NCBI RefSeq assembly: GCF_033118175.1
Contig: NC_083688.1
Location: 1,863,001-1,927,000, forward strand
Source of the DNA: Dama dama
Taxonomy: Eukaryota > Chordata > Mammalia > Artiodactyla > Cervidae
DNA: 64,000 nucleotides
Direction of reading: 5' to 3'
A program made the translations under genes and the position numbers. Positions 46,441 to 57,228 of the stretch are shown here, piece by piece; positions within the stretch are counted from its first letter, which is position 1; each line of letters begins with the position of its first letter. The notes below the pieces were generated by a model that did no database searches, was not told the origin of the DNA, and saw only the letters and a list, made by a program, of their open reading frames with translations.

Positions 46441-46689
46441 TAAGTATTAATAAAATGTTCTATCTTAGGATCCCTGTGTCTGTTCTAGAGGCTTCCAAGT
46501 GAGATTGGCAGAAGAAGGTAGAATTCTGCAACCCGAGGCCACAATGGCACCAAACCACACTATATGCTCTTCCAAACCTGGGGCCGGGGGACACGGCTTC
46601 CACCCCAGAGAAAGGCTGTTAATGAACTTTGCATAGCTTGTCTTTTTCATCAGTTATGTTTTACTGAATTTTAATTAAGCACATCTGGT

Positions 46690-46790
46690 ACTTTTTTCCC
46701 CTTATTTTTTTCATCTCAATTGATTTTTATTGTGATAGAATTCACATAAGAGATAATTCACTCATTTAAAGTACATGAGTCAATGGTTTC
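46690..46790 (-). mobile_element. L1 3' fragment
   Basis: TTTTATTGTGATAGAATTCAC and ATTTAAAGTACATGAGTCAATG are diverged reverse L1 3' text. Confidence 0.6.
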
Positions 46791-46884
46791 CTGGCCAGGC
46801 CTCCTGGAAGTAGGCTCAGCCTCTGTCACCCTCCCCGCCCCAACCTGCCGATAGCCCTCTCCAGCCCCAGGGTGAATTTCTTCT

Positions 46885-47150
46885 AATGGACTGAAAGAAT
46901 CAGAGTCCAGAAAGAAATCCTCACATCTGTAGTCAATTGATTCTCGACAAGGATGCCAAGACAATTCTGTGGGGAAGGAAGAGTTTGTTCCAAAAAACGG
47001 TGCTGAGACTACCAGATAGCCGCATGCAAATAATAAAGGTGGACATTCCCTCACATTATGTGCAAAAATCAACTCGAAGTCCATCATCAATCTAAATGTA
47101 AGAGTTAAAACTATAAAACTCTTAGAAGAAATGCATGAGAGAAGATTGTG
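46885..47150 (+). mobile_element. L1 ORF2 fragment
   Basis: ATTGATTCTCGACAAGGATGCC, AAGAGTTTGTTCCAAAAAACG and ATCAACTCGAAGTCCATCATC correspond to the C-terminal part of L1 ORF2. The frame contains a stop, so it is a fossil. Confidence 0.85.
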
Positions 47151-47439
47151 ACTGTGATTCCATTGATCTGATGTCTATCTCCAGTGTGATTCTGTTGCCA
47201 CTCTGATGAATGACTTGGGGCCACAAGCCCATGAGAAGCCTCCCCACCTCCCCCAACACACCCCGCCCCGTGGCCATTTCCTGGAGCTTTCCTATTAGGA
47301 GGCACTCACCCTGGGGCTGGTGAGGGTTGTAGGCCTGCATGGAGGGTGACGGAAGCTGAGCCCACTTCCACGAGGCTAGGCCAGACCCAAGGATTTCTGG
47401 AGAGACCTGGAACTCTGCTTTCTAAAACCAGATTCTTTT

Positions 47440-47729
47440 ATTTTTTAAAGATCATCCTCCATTTATAGCTACTATAAAATTTTGGCTATGTTTGCCCTGT
47501 TGTACGATGTATCCTTGTAGCTTATTTCTTTTTAAATTTTTATTTTCTCTTGGAGAAGAGTTGACTTACAATGTTGTGTTAGTTTCAGGCGTACAGAGAA
47601 GGGAAATATGCATGTTTCTCTGCTTTTTCAGATTCGTCTCCCATTAGGTTATTGCAGAATGCTGAGCAGAGTTCCCTGTGCTATGCAGTTGGTCCTTGTT
47701 ACCTGTTCCATATATAGTCATGTGTATAT
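47440..47729 (-). mobile_element. L1 3' end, left part (split by SINE)
   Basis: GTTGTACGATGTATCCTTGT and TTACAATGTTGTGTTAGTTTC are the reverse L1 3' UTR. Two overlapping 3' ends may be joined near 47530. Confidence 0.85.
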
Positions 47730-47906
47730 TGGGCTTCCCTGGCGGCTCAGCTGGTAAAGAATCCGCCTGCAATGCGGGAGACCTGGGTTCGATCCCTGGG
47801 TTGGGGAGATCCCCTGGAGAAGGGAAAGACTACCCACTCCAGTATTCTGACTGTATAGTCCATGGGGTCGCAAGGAGTTGTGAATGACTTTCACTTTCTT
47901 TTCTTT
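47730..47906 (+). mobile_element. Bov-tA SINE inside L1
   Basis: GGGCTTCCCTGGCGGCTCAG to AGTCCATGGGGTCGCAAGG with a T-rich CTTTCTTTTCTTT end. An internal deletion removes part of the middle. Confidence 0.94.
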
Positions 47907-48480
47907 AATCCCAGACTCCCAGTGTGTCTCTCCCCAGCCCCTTGTAGCTTATTTTGTACCCAATGATCTGTGCCCCTTGCTCGCCTACCCTTATATATTG
48001 CCCTCCCCGCCCCCCATTGGTGACTATTCGTTTGTTCTCTACAGGTATGAGTCTGCTTCCTTTTGTTATATTCACTAGTTTGTTGTGTTTTTCAGATTCC
48101 ACATATAAGTTATATCACACAGTATTTGTTTGTCTGCCTTATTTTAGTATTTAGCATATTTAGGTGTTTAGCATAATACCCTCCAAGTTCCTCCATGTGG
48201 CTGCAAATGGAATGGCAAAGTTTCTTGTTGATGGCTGAGTAGTATTCCGCTCTACACCACATCTGCTTTATCCACACATCTGTTGACGGACACAGGTCGC
48301 TGCTGTATCTCAGCATTATTGTGAATAATGCTGCTACAAACATAGGGGTACGTGTATCTTTTCTAATTTGTGTTTTCAGATCTATACCCAGGAGTGAATT
48401 GCCGGGTCCTGCAGCTGTTCTGTTTTTAGTTTTGTGTGAATGGGTGCAGCCGTTCTTGGAAACAGTAAGGCCAGATTCTG
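47907..48480 (-). mobile_element. L1 3' end, right part
   Basis: TTCAGATTCCACATATAAGT, CCTCCATGTGGCTGCAAATG, GAGTAGTATTCCGCTCTAC and ATACCCAGGAGTGAATTGCC continue the L1. Confidence 0.92.
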
Positions 48481-48484
48481 GAAC

Positions 48485-49325
48485 TCAAGTCTCTAGATTC
48501 CTAGCCTGGTGTTCCCATCTAAAACCAGGAGCATCTCCCCAGGACCAGTTACTGGAGTGTCGGGAACCTCTCTTGACTCGAACAGGAGGAATGTCTCTGG
48601 CTCCAAGTAGGATGGGGGAAGTGAGGGCCTGGGCAGACCCGGTGCGCGTCAGAGACCCACTGCTGCTCCGCAGGCCCGAGCAGAGCAGGAGAAGCACAGC
48701 TCTGCCTCTCTCTGCAGGCTGCCTGCAGAAAGCGGCTGCAGCTGGTTGGATCCAAAGCCTGCCCGTGGGGCAGGCCAACTGTGGGACCCTGGCGGCTCTC
48801 TGCAGGACCAGAGACCAGCTGGGCTATATGGTGGTCCAGGGGCAGGTCAGTCAGCAGAGGGAGGTGGCTGGTCTGAGAATCCCTGGAGGTCCCCAGGCAG
48901 GCGAGCTGGGAGGTGCTGTTCAGAACCGTCCCTGCAGCCCACACCATAGTCCAGGCCGCCTGCTGGGTGAAAAATGATCAGCTCATTCCCATCTTGAAGC
49001 AGGAAGGGACGAGCCACCTGCTGGGCTTGAACTAATTACAAGAACCAGCCCCAGGCGACTGCAGTGGCCCCGGGCTCCAGAGAGCACTGGCTGCTGTCAG
49101 GAGGAGATGGTGGGGGCTGAGTTGGGAATCCGGCCAGAGCTGCAGAAGTGTCCTGGGGTGCGGAGGGGAAGAGGCTGTGAACCCAAACCTCCACCTCCCT
49201 CTCCAGACGCACCCAGGGTCCTGAGGACCTGACCCGGGTGCCTCTGTCCACCAGGCAAACACTTGGGCTCCTCCAAGCCCTCTCCCTCCCCCACCCACCT
49301 CCCCACCCGCCGTGGGTGAGTGACG
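48485..49325. other. GC-rich intron, nothing recognised
   Basis: Open frames on both strands, none with a recognisable domain. Confidence 0.4.
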
Positions 49326-49330
49326 GTAAA

Positions 49331-49540
49331 TGTGTGTGCGTGCACGTGCGCGCTCAGTCGTGCCCGGCTCTCTGTGACCCCATGGACTTTAGCCCGCCAG
49401 GCCCCTCTGTCCATGGAATTCAGGCCTGAATACTGGAGTGCGTTGCCATTTCCTACTCCGGGGGAATCTTCCTGACCCAGGGTTCGAACCTGCATCTCTT
49501 GCATCTCCTGCATTGGCAGGCTGATTCTTTACCAGCTGTG
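49331..49540 (-). mobile_element. Bov-tA/BovA SINE
   Basis: GCTCAGTCGTGCCCGGCTCTC, CATGGACTTTAGCCCGCCAG and the reverse head with a small repeat of CTTGCATCTCCTGCATTGG. Confidence 0.94.
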
Positions 49541-49639
49541 CTCAAACTGGGAATAGGAGAAGGCTGGGTAACCCCAATGGAAGAGCTGCTCCTCTGTTCA
49601 GTAAGTTGACTAGAAACAGCGCTTACCTCCCAGGAGAGT

Positions 49640-49740
49640 CGATGGCTGGTTAAGGGTACAGGCCTTGGATTCAGCCATAATTTTGAAACCCAGCTCTGCA
49701 ACTGTGAGTAACAGGAGCGGGAAATGTTTATTGAGCATTT
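49640..49740 (+). repeat. MIR SINE, left end
   Basis: GGCTGGTTAAGGGTACAGGC and GAAACCCAGCTCTGCAACTG match the MIR head. Confidence 0.65.
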
Positions 49741-49851
49741 ACCACACTCCAGTCTTCCTCCCTGGGAAATCCCACGAACAGGGGAGCCTGGCAGGCTATG
49801 GCCTCTGGGGTCGCAAAAGTCAGACAAGCCTGAGTGACTAAACAACAGCAA
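49741..49851 (+). mobile_element. BovA SINE 3' fragment
   Basis: CCTCCCTGGGAAATCCCACG, GGGAGCCTGGCAGGCTATGG and AAGTCAGACAAGCCTGAGTG are the last two thirds of the element. Confidence 0.9.
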
Positions 49852-49899
49852 GACCCCAGGCATGGCCTTGCTTTACCCCCAATCCTGCGTCTGTCAGGG

Positions 49900-50235
49900 C
49901 GGCCCCTCGGGCAGGGGCTCCTGTTTATTCATATGTTTTACACCTGCGAAAACGGAGAAGCCAAAAACCGCCCAAGGGCACGGGTCCAGCAAGGCTACAA
50001 CTGGGACTCAGACCCAGGCAGGCTGGCTCCAGAAGCAGTGGGTTAGAGGGCTAACCGCTACCTACCCTAACAGGCGATTTAACCTCCTTGAGCCTTAGTT
50101 TTCCTATCTGCTAAATGGGGATGACAGTAGCTCCTTCTCTGTTGGGCTGTGGTATGTAAAGGCTTGTGTCCCAAGCTCATAGTGGTGAGCATTCGTGAAG
50201 AGGGTAGTTATTCTTCTCACCTATTTTGCCTTAAC
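49900..50235. repeat. Two facing MIR SINEs
   Basis: Reverse MIR (TTTTACACCTGCGAAAACGG, GGGACTCAGACCCAGGCAGG) is followed by forward MIR from 50078 (CTTGAGCCTTAGTTTTCCTATC, TAAATGGGGATGACAGTAGC). Confidence 0.75.
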
Positions 50236-50389
50236 CTTCACCCTGGAAATGTCAGGGGGCCAGGGAACAGGGTCAGAGATGTGAGAAGTGACATCGGCCC
50301 AGTGGGAACCCTATAAGCCAGGCAGTGACAACTCTGGCCTCTCACCCTGTGCCCTGGGGAAGGAGATCCGGAAAGGACTGACCCAGCGC

Positions 50390-50540
50390 CCTGAGTCCAG
50401 TCCCACCCATTATGCAATCTTGCCTTGACTTTTCCTCTCTCAGCCTCAGTTTCCCCATCTGGGAACTGGGGGTGACGAAGGCTCTATTGGGGAATGATGA
50501 AGGGTCCCCCTTCCTAGGGCTGTTGTGGGGCGTAAGGACG
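50390..50540 (+). repeat. MIR SINE
   Basis: CCTCTCTCAGCCTCAGTTTC, CCCATCTGGGAACTGGGGG and GGGCTGTTGTGGGGCGTAAGG match forward MIR. Confidence 0.8.
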
Positions 50541-50544
50541 ATGA

Positions 50545-51420
50545 CACCTTAGCCTGACCTGCTGGTAGGTTCTGGAGGCTGGGAGGGCAGTTCGGGGGGG
50601 AAGTGGGGAGAGATTTGGCAAAAGCCAGCCCAGGGCTCAGGCAGAAGAGGCTGGACATGCCAGGCATCTTTAGACAGAAGCTGCAGGACATGGGGACCAA
50701 TTGGAAAGCTGGGAGCAGATGCGGGCGAGACCTGGGCTGGGCTGGAGATGCTCCCCGGAGAAGGTGCCAGTGAAACCACGTGCCCGCACTCAGCAGACAG
50801 CAGCCGTGGAAAATGGGTCACTGGAGTGGAGGGGACAGGGCGGCAGCCCTCAGGACCTCTGCAGGCCTTCTCCCCACCAGTCGGAGCTACTAGATGGGCA
50901 GCAGCGAGGCTGAGGCAGCTGGCTGGGCTTGGCTGCCAGAGGGAGGGCGCAGCCCGGAGGACTGAGGCTGGAGCGGCCAGGATCTCCCAGAACGGACACA
51001 GAGGCTGTTCAGAGGCTGAGCGCTGCGGTCTTGAGCACCTGGACCCGGCCAGGGGCCGGGAGAGAGGATGCTCACTCTGCCCACCTGCCCACCACGGGCC
51101 CCCAGCCAGCTGAGGTCACCTGCTGAGAGCTCGTTCAGAGAGGGGCCGAACAGATGGGTCTGGGGCTCAGAGGAGCACTTTGGAGTTAACTGGGCTGGGT
51201 CACGCATCAAGGACGGTCACTTCCCAGCCTTAGCCTCGAAGGCCAGGGCCTGCTGATCGATTCCTGGAATGGGCTTCCGGGACCCTCCGTCCCTGCGTCT
51301 CTGAGCGCAGCCCTGCAGAGGAGGCGTGCCCCTGACTGCAGCCCACTCTGAACTCAGCGGCAGGCCCAGCTCGGCCTATTAGCCCCCCAGTCCTCCCGCT
51401 AGTCCTCCCATCCTCAGGTG
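50545..51420. other. GC-rich intron, nothing recognised
   Basis: No repeat or gene was accepted here. Confidence 0.4.
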
Positions 51421-51424
51421 ACCC

Positions 51425-51570
51425 TATGCTATCTCAGTTACGGGGGCAAACTACCGCTGGATCAGAGAGGGCAGGGCATTTGCCTGAGGTCACACAGCTG
51501 TGAGTGGGCTGGGATCTGAGCTCAGGTCTGCTGAACGCCAGAACCCCTGATTTTTCCACGACACAGGCTG
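51425..51570 (-). repeat. MIR SINE fragment
   Basis: GGGCATTTGCCTGAGGTCAC, ACAGCTGTGAGTGG and GGGATCTGAGCTCAGGTCTG match reverse MIR. Confidence 0.7.
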
Positions 51571-51574
51571 CCGG

Positions 51575-52025
51575 GAAGACGCCGGGACACTGCTCCTCCC
51601 TGATGTGGGGCAATGGGGCAGCCATCCAGGCCTCGGCCAGATACCAGGGCTCCTCTCGATAAGACAGCGTGGGGCACTTGGGCTGCTCTCTCAGCTGCTC
51701 CTCCTAGGCATCTGGGAATTCAGCAAGATTGGTGTCCCCATTTTACAGAAGAGAAAACCGAGTCTGCGCATAAAGGGAAGCCTAGAAGAGGAACCTGAAG
51801 CTTCTCTGATTACCCCTCTCCCTCCATGGGGACGGGAGGCCCTGAGCTGGGGATGGAGACAAGGCCCTTCAAGGCACAAAGGGACCGCTACATAACCCCT
51901 CTGACCATGATCGCGGCTGCAAGGAGCAGATGGCTTAGATAAGCAACAGGCACTGTTTTCTGCATCTTGTCCCTGGGACCACAGGGCTGAATCACCAGCC
52001 CTTCTCTGAGGGAAATGCACAGGCC
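51575..52025. other. Intron, weak MIR-like text only
   Basis: CCCATTTTACAGAAGAGAAAAC at 51737 is reverse MIR. No gene was found. Confidence 0.5.
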
Positions 52026-52151
52026 ATTTGCTCGTTCATTCTTCACACTTACAGGTTTTTGATCCAACCAATATTTATAAGCCCCTCTTACGGGCCTGCT
52101 GTGGAGGAAGGACTGAGCACCATCTTAGTATGGGATGACCAGGACATACAA

Positions 52152-52364
52152 GGCTGCTGTTAGTCACTCAGGCATGTCCAACTCTCTGCGACCCCACGGT
52201 CTATAGCCCACCAGGCTCTTCTGTCCATGGGGATTCTCCAGGCCAGAATACTGGAGTGGGTTGCCTTGCCCTCCTCCAGAGGATCTTCCCAACCCAGGGG
52301 TCAAACCCAAGTCTCCTGCATTGCAGGCAGATTCTTGACTGTCTGAGCCACCAGGCGAGCCCTG
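52152..52364 (-). mobile_element. BovA SINE with target-site duplication
   Basis: GTTAGTCACTCAGGCATGTCC to GAGCCACCAGGCGAGCC. The 10-bp direct repeat GGACRTACAA lies at 52142-52151 and 52365-52374, with one difference. Confidence 0.95.
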
Positions 52365-52384
52365 GGACGTACAATATTAGTGAT

Positions 52385-52570
52385 GAATTTTGTAGTTACA
52401 AGGAGGCAACTATAGCTTCAAGCACTTTATAAATTGATTTATTCTTCACAATTCCAGGAGGTAGATACTTCCGGCACTCTTGTTTTAATAAATGAGGCAA
52501 CTGCGGCCCAGAAAGGTTAAGTAACTCACCCAAGGTCACACAGCAAGTGAGTGGGCAGTAGCCAGGCTGC
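52385..52570 (-). repeat. MIR SINE
   Basis: TCTTCACAATTCCAGGAGG, AATGAGGCAACTGCGGCCCAG and CCAAGGTCACACAGCAAGTG match reverse MIR well. Confidence 0.85.
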
Positions 52571-52799
52571 CTCGCTAGGGAGCTTCTTTATAGCCTCTCA
52601 CAGAATGGCCTGTCATGCCCTCCTTAGCTGAGCTAGAGATTCATCTGCTCCCTGAAATAGTCCAAGCAGGCGGCTGCAGTCCCCCAAGTCTCTCACCAGC
52701 TCCCCGGACCTTCTGCGTCTCACAGATCTGGCCTCTCTCCACCTACTGTCCACCCAGCTCGACTCTTGCGTCGCGACCCCACCAGAGCAGGCCTGCAGG

Positions 52800-53000
52800 C
52801 GTGCCGTTAAACCTTGACAAGTGTGAGGTCCACGCGAAGCTCTATCCTTTCCACCCTGGGAGCTGGATTTAGTGTTTCTGGCAGAAGGTAGACCTCCCTG
52901 CCTGGGACAGGCCCCTTAATTACAAGTGATATGTGGCCGGTGAAACTGTAGCGCCTCAGGCCCGGTGATTTAAGGAACAAGCGCAAGGCTGAAGTTACAG
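52800..53000. promoter_or_regulatory. Unique stretch, candidate conserved element
   Basis: CCCCTTAATTACAAGTGATATG, then GCCGGTGAAACTGTAGCGCC and GGTGATTTAAGGAAC, with no repeat recognised. The role is an inference. Confidence 0.25.
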
Positions 53001-53309
53001 GTGTTGCAGGAGCCGGGGGAGCCGGCTGGGGCGGCCTGGGAAGCGGTGAGCCAGCCAGGGACGTGTCTGCTGCCTGCAGACCTTCCTGGGGTGAGGGAGG
53101 CGATCCCACCGCCTCACCTACAAAGGGGAAAACAGGCCAGGACCACGCCGCTCGTGCGCTTGGCCTGGGAGCCCACACCCCTGCCTCTGCTGCCAGCCTG
53201 CAGTGAGCCCCTGGCCTCAGCCTCCCCATCCGCACACAGGGAGGCAGGGTTACCTCACTCACTCTCTCGGAGTGAACATCTTCACACCAGATCGTCTTAG
53301 TGATGGGAG

Positions 53310-53535
53310 CTAACATGGACGGACAGTTTGTCTTGTGCCGGGATTGTGCTAAGTTCTTTATGACCGTTTTCTTGTTTAGTCGTCAGTGGGTGAGAGAGTG
53401 GTTGTGGTTATTCCCATTTTACAGAAGAGGAAACTGAGGCTCAGAGAGATGAAGCAAATGGCCCAAGACTGCACGACTAGCAAGTGACCACGTGGAGAAG
53501 ATTCTCAGCCCTTCCCTCTGACTCCAGAACCCGAC
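53310..53535 (-). repeat. MIR SINE
   Basis: TTGTGCCGGGATTGTGCTAAG, CCCATTTTACAGAAGAGG and AAACTGAGGCTCAGAGAG are classical reverse MIR. Confidence 0.88.
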
Positions 53536-53544
53536 CTGATCTCT

Positions 53545-53930
53545 AGGCTCTGGGGATAATGAGAAGGACATAAGGCCCAGTGTTTGCTCTGAAGGAGCCC
53601 CCGAATGATGGGGAAGACAGAGAAGGTCACAGGTTTCCAAAGTTCCAGCTGATGGGAAAATAAGAATGACGGGGGAGGACTAGGTTGCAAGGTGAGGGGT
53701 GTGGGAGTTCCAGGAAGGGGGCGTTCCTCCAGGGGGTGGCATCTGGAAGGCTTCGTGGACAAGGCGGTGTGGAGCTGGGCCCGGGAGCCTGGGGCAGACA
53801 GGCCAGGGGGCATTTCAGGCCGCAGGAGCCCTGGAAGGAGTGGTGTGGGAGCAGGGACGCCCGGCAAGGATGGAGCACTCCTGTGTGGCCGGAGCCCAAG
53901 GAAGGAGCCAAGAGTAAGATGCGGTAGACA
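53545..53930 (+). repeat. Ancient interspersed repeat, unnamed here
   Basis: GGCTCTGGGGATAATGAGAAG, TTGCTCTGAAGGAGCCCCCG and AGGAGCCCTGGAAGGAGTGG share the order of the 1488 and 58434 copies. Confidence 0.45.
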
Positions 53931-54164
53931 TGGCAACAATGCCAGCACAGCTGCTCAGCGCTCGCCAGGCGCCAGGCCAGGGTCTAAGCTCTTTGCGGCA
54001 GCCCCCGGCTTGGCCGGCTAGGGTCCAGGCTGCACGCAGGTCAGCAGCATCAGGCAGCCACAGCTCCTCCTGTATCTGCAGCCGCTCCCCGCTGCACGCG
54101 TGGCCTCCCGAGCCCCGCCCTGTCACACCAGTGGTGGCGTTGGCCTCACACGAGCGTGAACCCG

Positions 54165-54306
54165 CTGTGAACTGCGCATGTCAGGGACCCAGGGCGCGCG
54201 CTCATTCTGAGAACCACCCTGAAACGATCCTCACCTCCCGGGTCCGTGGGAAAACCGCCTTCCGCAAAACCAGCTCCCGGTGCCGAAAAAGTTGGGGACC
54301 ACCGCT
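54165..54306 (-). mobile_element. hAT-type DNA transposon fossil, CpG-rich
   Basis: CTGCGCATGTCAGGGACCC, GTCCGTGGGAAAACCGCC and the end GAAAAAGTTGGGGACCACCG match a widespread mammalian non-autonomous hAT element. I know the consensus text but am not sure of its name. Confidence 0.75.
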
Positions 54307-54334
54307 TCACACAGTGCTCACTAGGGCCGCAGTG

Positions 54335-54460
54335 GACGCGGAGGAAAACACCGAGAGGGCTAGGGACTTGCCGCGGTCACCCCGCTAAGAGGCGGCGAAG
54401 CCGGGACCAGAGCCTGGGCAGGCTGACTCCCGAGCCCGCATGCAGCAGCCGCGGTGCCCG
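54335..54460 (-). repeat. MIR SINE with many CpGs
   Basis: GGGACTTGCCGCGGTCACCC, GCTAAGAGGCGGCGAAGCCG and GGCAGGCTGACTCCCGAGCC are reverse MIR in which several positions have become CpG. Confidence 0.75.
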
Positions 54461-54464
54461 GCCC

Positions 54465-55030
54465 CACAGGAGCAGGGGGAGGAGACGTGAGGGCCTTCCG
54501 GGAAGCCTTCTCGCTTGCCCAGCTGGCGTGGGCCCTGGCTGCCCTCTGGGCCTGGGCCGCGTCTGTGAGGCGAGAGCAGGGCCCTGACTCCCGCGCCGTC
54601 TGTCCGGGATGCCGGGGCCGCTGCTGTGGGCCTGGGACGCTCCTGTGGCAGCCGCGGGATGTAGGAGCAGGGCTGAGAGGAGATGGTCTTCCCTGAGGAG
54701 CTCCGGCCAGCCGAGCCTCCCGGCTGCATCTCCCTGGATCCCAGGCCCACGAGTGGAGACACCCCAAATCCTGAAGCTCCCCGTCAGGAAGGCCTGGGCC
54801 CCGCCCTGCTGGCCCACCCCGCCGTCTGACCTTCCTCCTCTCCAGCCGTGAACCCTCCGGCTGTTCCCTTGGGGCTCCCCACGTAGAGCCACAGGCTTTG
54901 TGAACTGGAGGAGGCCTTAGGACCCGCCTAGGACGGCCCCCTCACCTGGCCACAGAGGAAACCGAGGCCCCGAGACAGACCCCACAGCAGGGGAGAAGCA
55001 AGGCCAGACTGGGGGCTCAGGCCCTAACCC
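54465..55030. other. GC-rich intron, nothing recognised
   Basis: Reverse MIR-like text (GAGGAAACCGAGGCCCCGAG) is present near 54955. Overlapping open frames show no domain. Confidence 0.4.
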
Positions 55031-55034
55031 TGGT

Positions 55035-55155
55035 CCTTACTGGCTGAGTGGCCATGAATCAGGGCCTCTGTAAAATGGAGATCGTAATTCCTTACCTCTG
55101 GGTTCTGCGAGGCTCTGATGCGCTGAAGCATTCAGCATGGACCCTGCCTCAGATG
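55035..55155 (+). repeat. MIR SINE fragment
   Basis: GGCCTCTGTAAAATGGAGATCG followed by GGTTCTGCGAGGCTCTGATG matches forward MIR. Confidence 0.65.
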
Positions 55156-55404
55156 AGCAGTGATGATGGCCAGGGGCCTCCCACCTGCTGCGTGACTCGG
55201 GACCCCTTGGGCCCCGGGATCAGGGCTCAGAAGAGGGCGCTCAGTGAGCAAATCCGTGCCCCCATCACCCCGCAAACATCAGCGCCGCCCCTGCTCGCTG
55301 AGATTTACTCTGCGACGTGTGCAGGGTCAGCAAAGCCCAGCGCTGGTCGGACCAGAGATGGAGGCTACTGTTCCCAAGTCCGAGGGCCAGTGGAGGCAGG
55401 GGCT

Positions 55405-55560
55405 TAGCAGACGCCAGGCATCCCGCAGAGCCTGCCACAAGCATAAGCCCTGTGAGACAGTCCTGTGTGATGCCCGTCTCACAAGCGAGAGAATCGAGGC
55501 CAGAGCTGAGCAGGCAGGAGGTGAGCACAGAGAGCTCAGAGGTGGGACAGTGGCCCAGGC
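55405..55560 (-). repeat. MIR SINE fragment
   Basis: GCCCGTCTCACAAGCGAGAG and GAGAATCGAGGCCAGAGCTG are diverged reverse MIR. Confidence 0.5.
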
Positions 55561-55699
55561 CACAAGGGCCGTGAAAGGCCAGGGGAGAGGCTGCAGGGGC
55601 TGGACTCCGGGACGCCCCCACTCCCAAGTCAGGCCACCCCACCCTGGCCAGGAGTTAGATCCCCGCTAGGAACAAGCTTGGCTCTGCCTCGCCCCGCTC

Positions 55700-55860
55700 T
55701 TGGAAAAGACGCAATCCGATAGATGTGTGATAGAGCTGGTAGTAAAAATAAGTGTTCATCGACAAAGCTGGGTGATGGCCTCACAAGTGTTCACTGTACA
55801 GTTATTTGTGCTTTTTGATAGGCTTGAATATTTTCATAGTAAAATGTCAAGGAGGAAAAA
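55700..55860 (+). mobile_element. L1 3' UTR fragment
   Basis: CAAAGCTGGGTGATGGCCTC, TTCACTGTACAGTTATTTG and TTGAATATTTTCATAGTAAAA match an L1 3' end. Confidence 0.7.
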
Positions 55861-55869
55861 TAAAACACA

Positions 55870-56935
55870 CAATCCTCTTCGCACAAAATGCCCCTTCTCC
55901 ACAGCCCTTCCCCTCCCCTTCACCCTCGCCTCCCCTGGAAATCGCTTTATGAGACTCAAGCAGCAGGAATGATTTACTTGCCCTCTGACTCAGGAAATCA
56001 ATCCTAAGATGCTGACGGGACTGGAAAGACTCTGTCTGCAGAGCCCTCTGGGAAATCTCCCACTGGAACGGAGAGCTCTGGGCTGGGGATTTGAGGGTCT
56101 GGGGGCTCTGCTGGGAGGCTAGTGGCCAAGTGCTCCAGCCCCCACAGGCGCCCACAGGAAGGCGCTAACGTCACCCTCACCTTATGGGGGAGGCCCAGGA
56201 AGCCAGCACCCCCCAAGGGACCCACTGCCTGTGAGCGGAGAACCTGCGGCCTGGGGGCCAAGTGACCCCAGCACGGGGTGGGGAGGGCCAGGGGCGAGCT
56301 CTGTTCCAAGTCTCCGAACACCGGGGCGTGATGCTGGAGGGGACACAGTTCTGTTGGAAGGGACAGAAGCTTTCCTGGGCTGGGGAAAAGGACTTGAGAC
56401 CCACCCAGAATCTCCAAGCTCCAGCCCATTGTTCTCAGAGGCTTGAGGGGTGGTGGTCAATGAAACAGCCTGAACTTGAAGTTGAACTTGAACTGGAAGA
56501 ACTTGAGCTCAGTGCCACTGCCATGGGCCGGATCTCAATGTGCTTGCCCACTTGCCAAGGCCTCCCCAAGCTTCCGCAGGCTTCCAGAGTCTTCTTTAAT
56601 AAAACTACAACGATGCAACCTGGTGAAATCGCCCATGTGTGTAATACATACCTCTGGGATACACTGGAAACATCCCCCACGTAGCCAGCCTTGCTGCTAT
56701 TTAAAATGGGCTCCTGTCACACCCCATAGATTTCATCTCTGCCCAAATGGCACCTATCATGGGCCTGAACACATTCACTCTATTGCCACATAAACTACAA
56801 TGGCGTGGCGGGGTGGGGGCAGTTCTCAAAACACACTTTCAGAACTTCTGGGTTAAAGGCATTGGTGCGAAGTAGCACTAGCATGAAATTCAGATCCAAC
56901 AGCAAGACCTGTGTCCTGGTCTCCCCACCATACTT
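55870..56935. other. Intron, nothing recognised
   Basis: GAACTTGAAGTTGAACTTGAACTGG at 56472 is a short TTGAAC-type repeat. No gene was found. Confidence 0.45.
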
Positions 56936-56939
56936 TTGG

Positions 56940-57003
56940 GGGTGCGTGTTTGTATGTGTATATGTGTGTGTCTGTGTTATGCATGTGTGTGTACGTGTAT
57001 ATG
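56940..57003. repeat. TG-rich tract before the SINE
   Basis: GTGTTTGTATGTGTATATGTG-type text continues after the SINE at 57229, so the SINE interrupts one TG tract. Confidence 0.8.
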
Positions 57004-57228
57004 GGGCTTCCCAGGTGGAGCTACTGGTAAAGAACCCGCCTGCCAATGCAGGAGACATGAGAGATGCAGGCTTGATCCCTGGGTCAGGAAGATCCCCTGG
57101 AGGAGGAAATGGCAACCCACTCCAGTATTCTTGCCTGGAGAACCCCATGGACAGAGGAGTCTGGTGGGCTACAGCCCACGGGGTCGCAAGAGTCAGACAC
57201 GACTGAAGCGACTTAGCATGCAGCACAC
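57004..57228 (+). mobile_element. Bov-tA SINE inserted in TG tract
   Basis: GGGCTTCCCAGGTGGAGCTA to GACTGAAGCGACTTAGCATG, full length, with the variant head insert GACATGAGAGATG. Confidence 0.96.
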
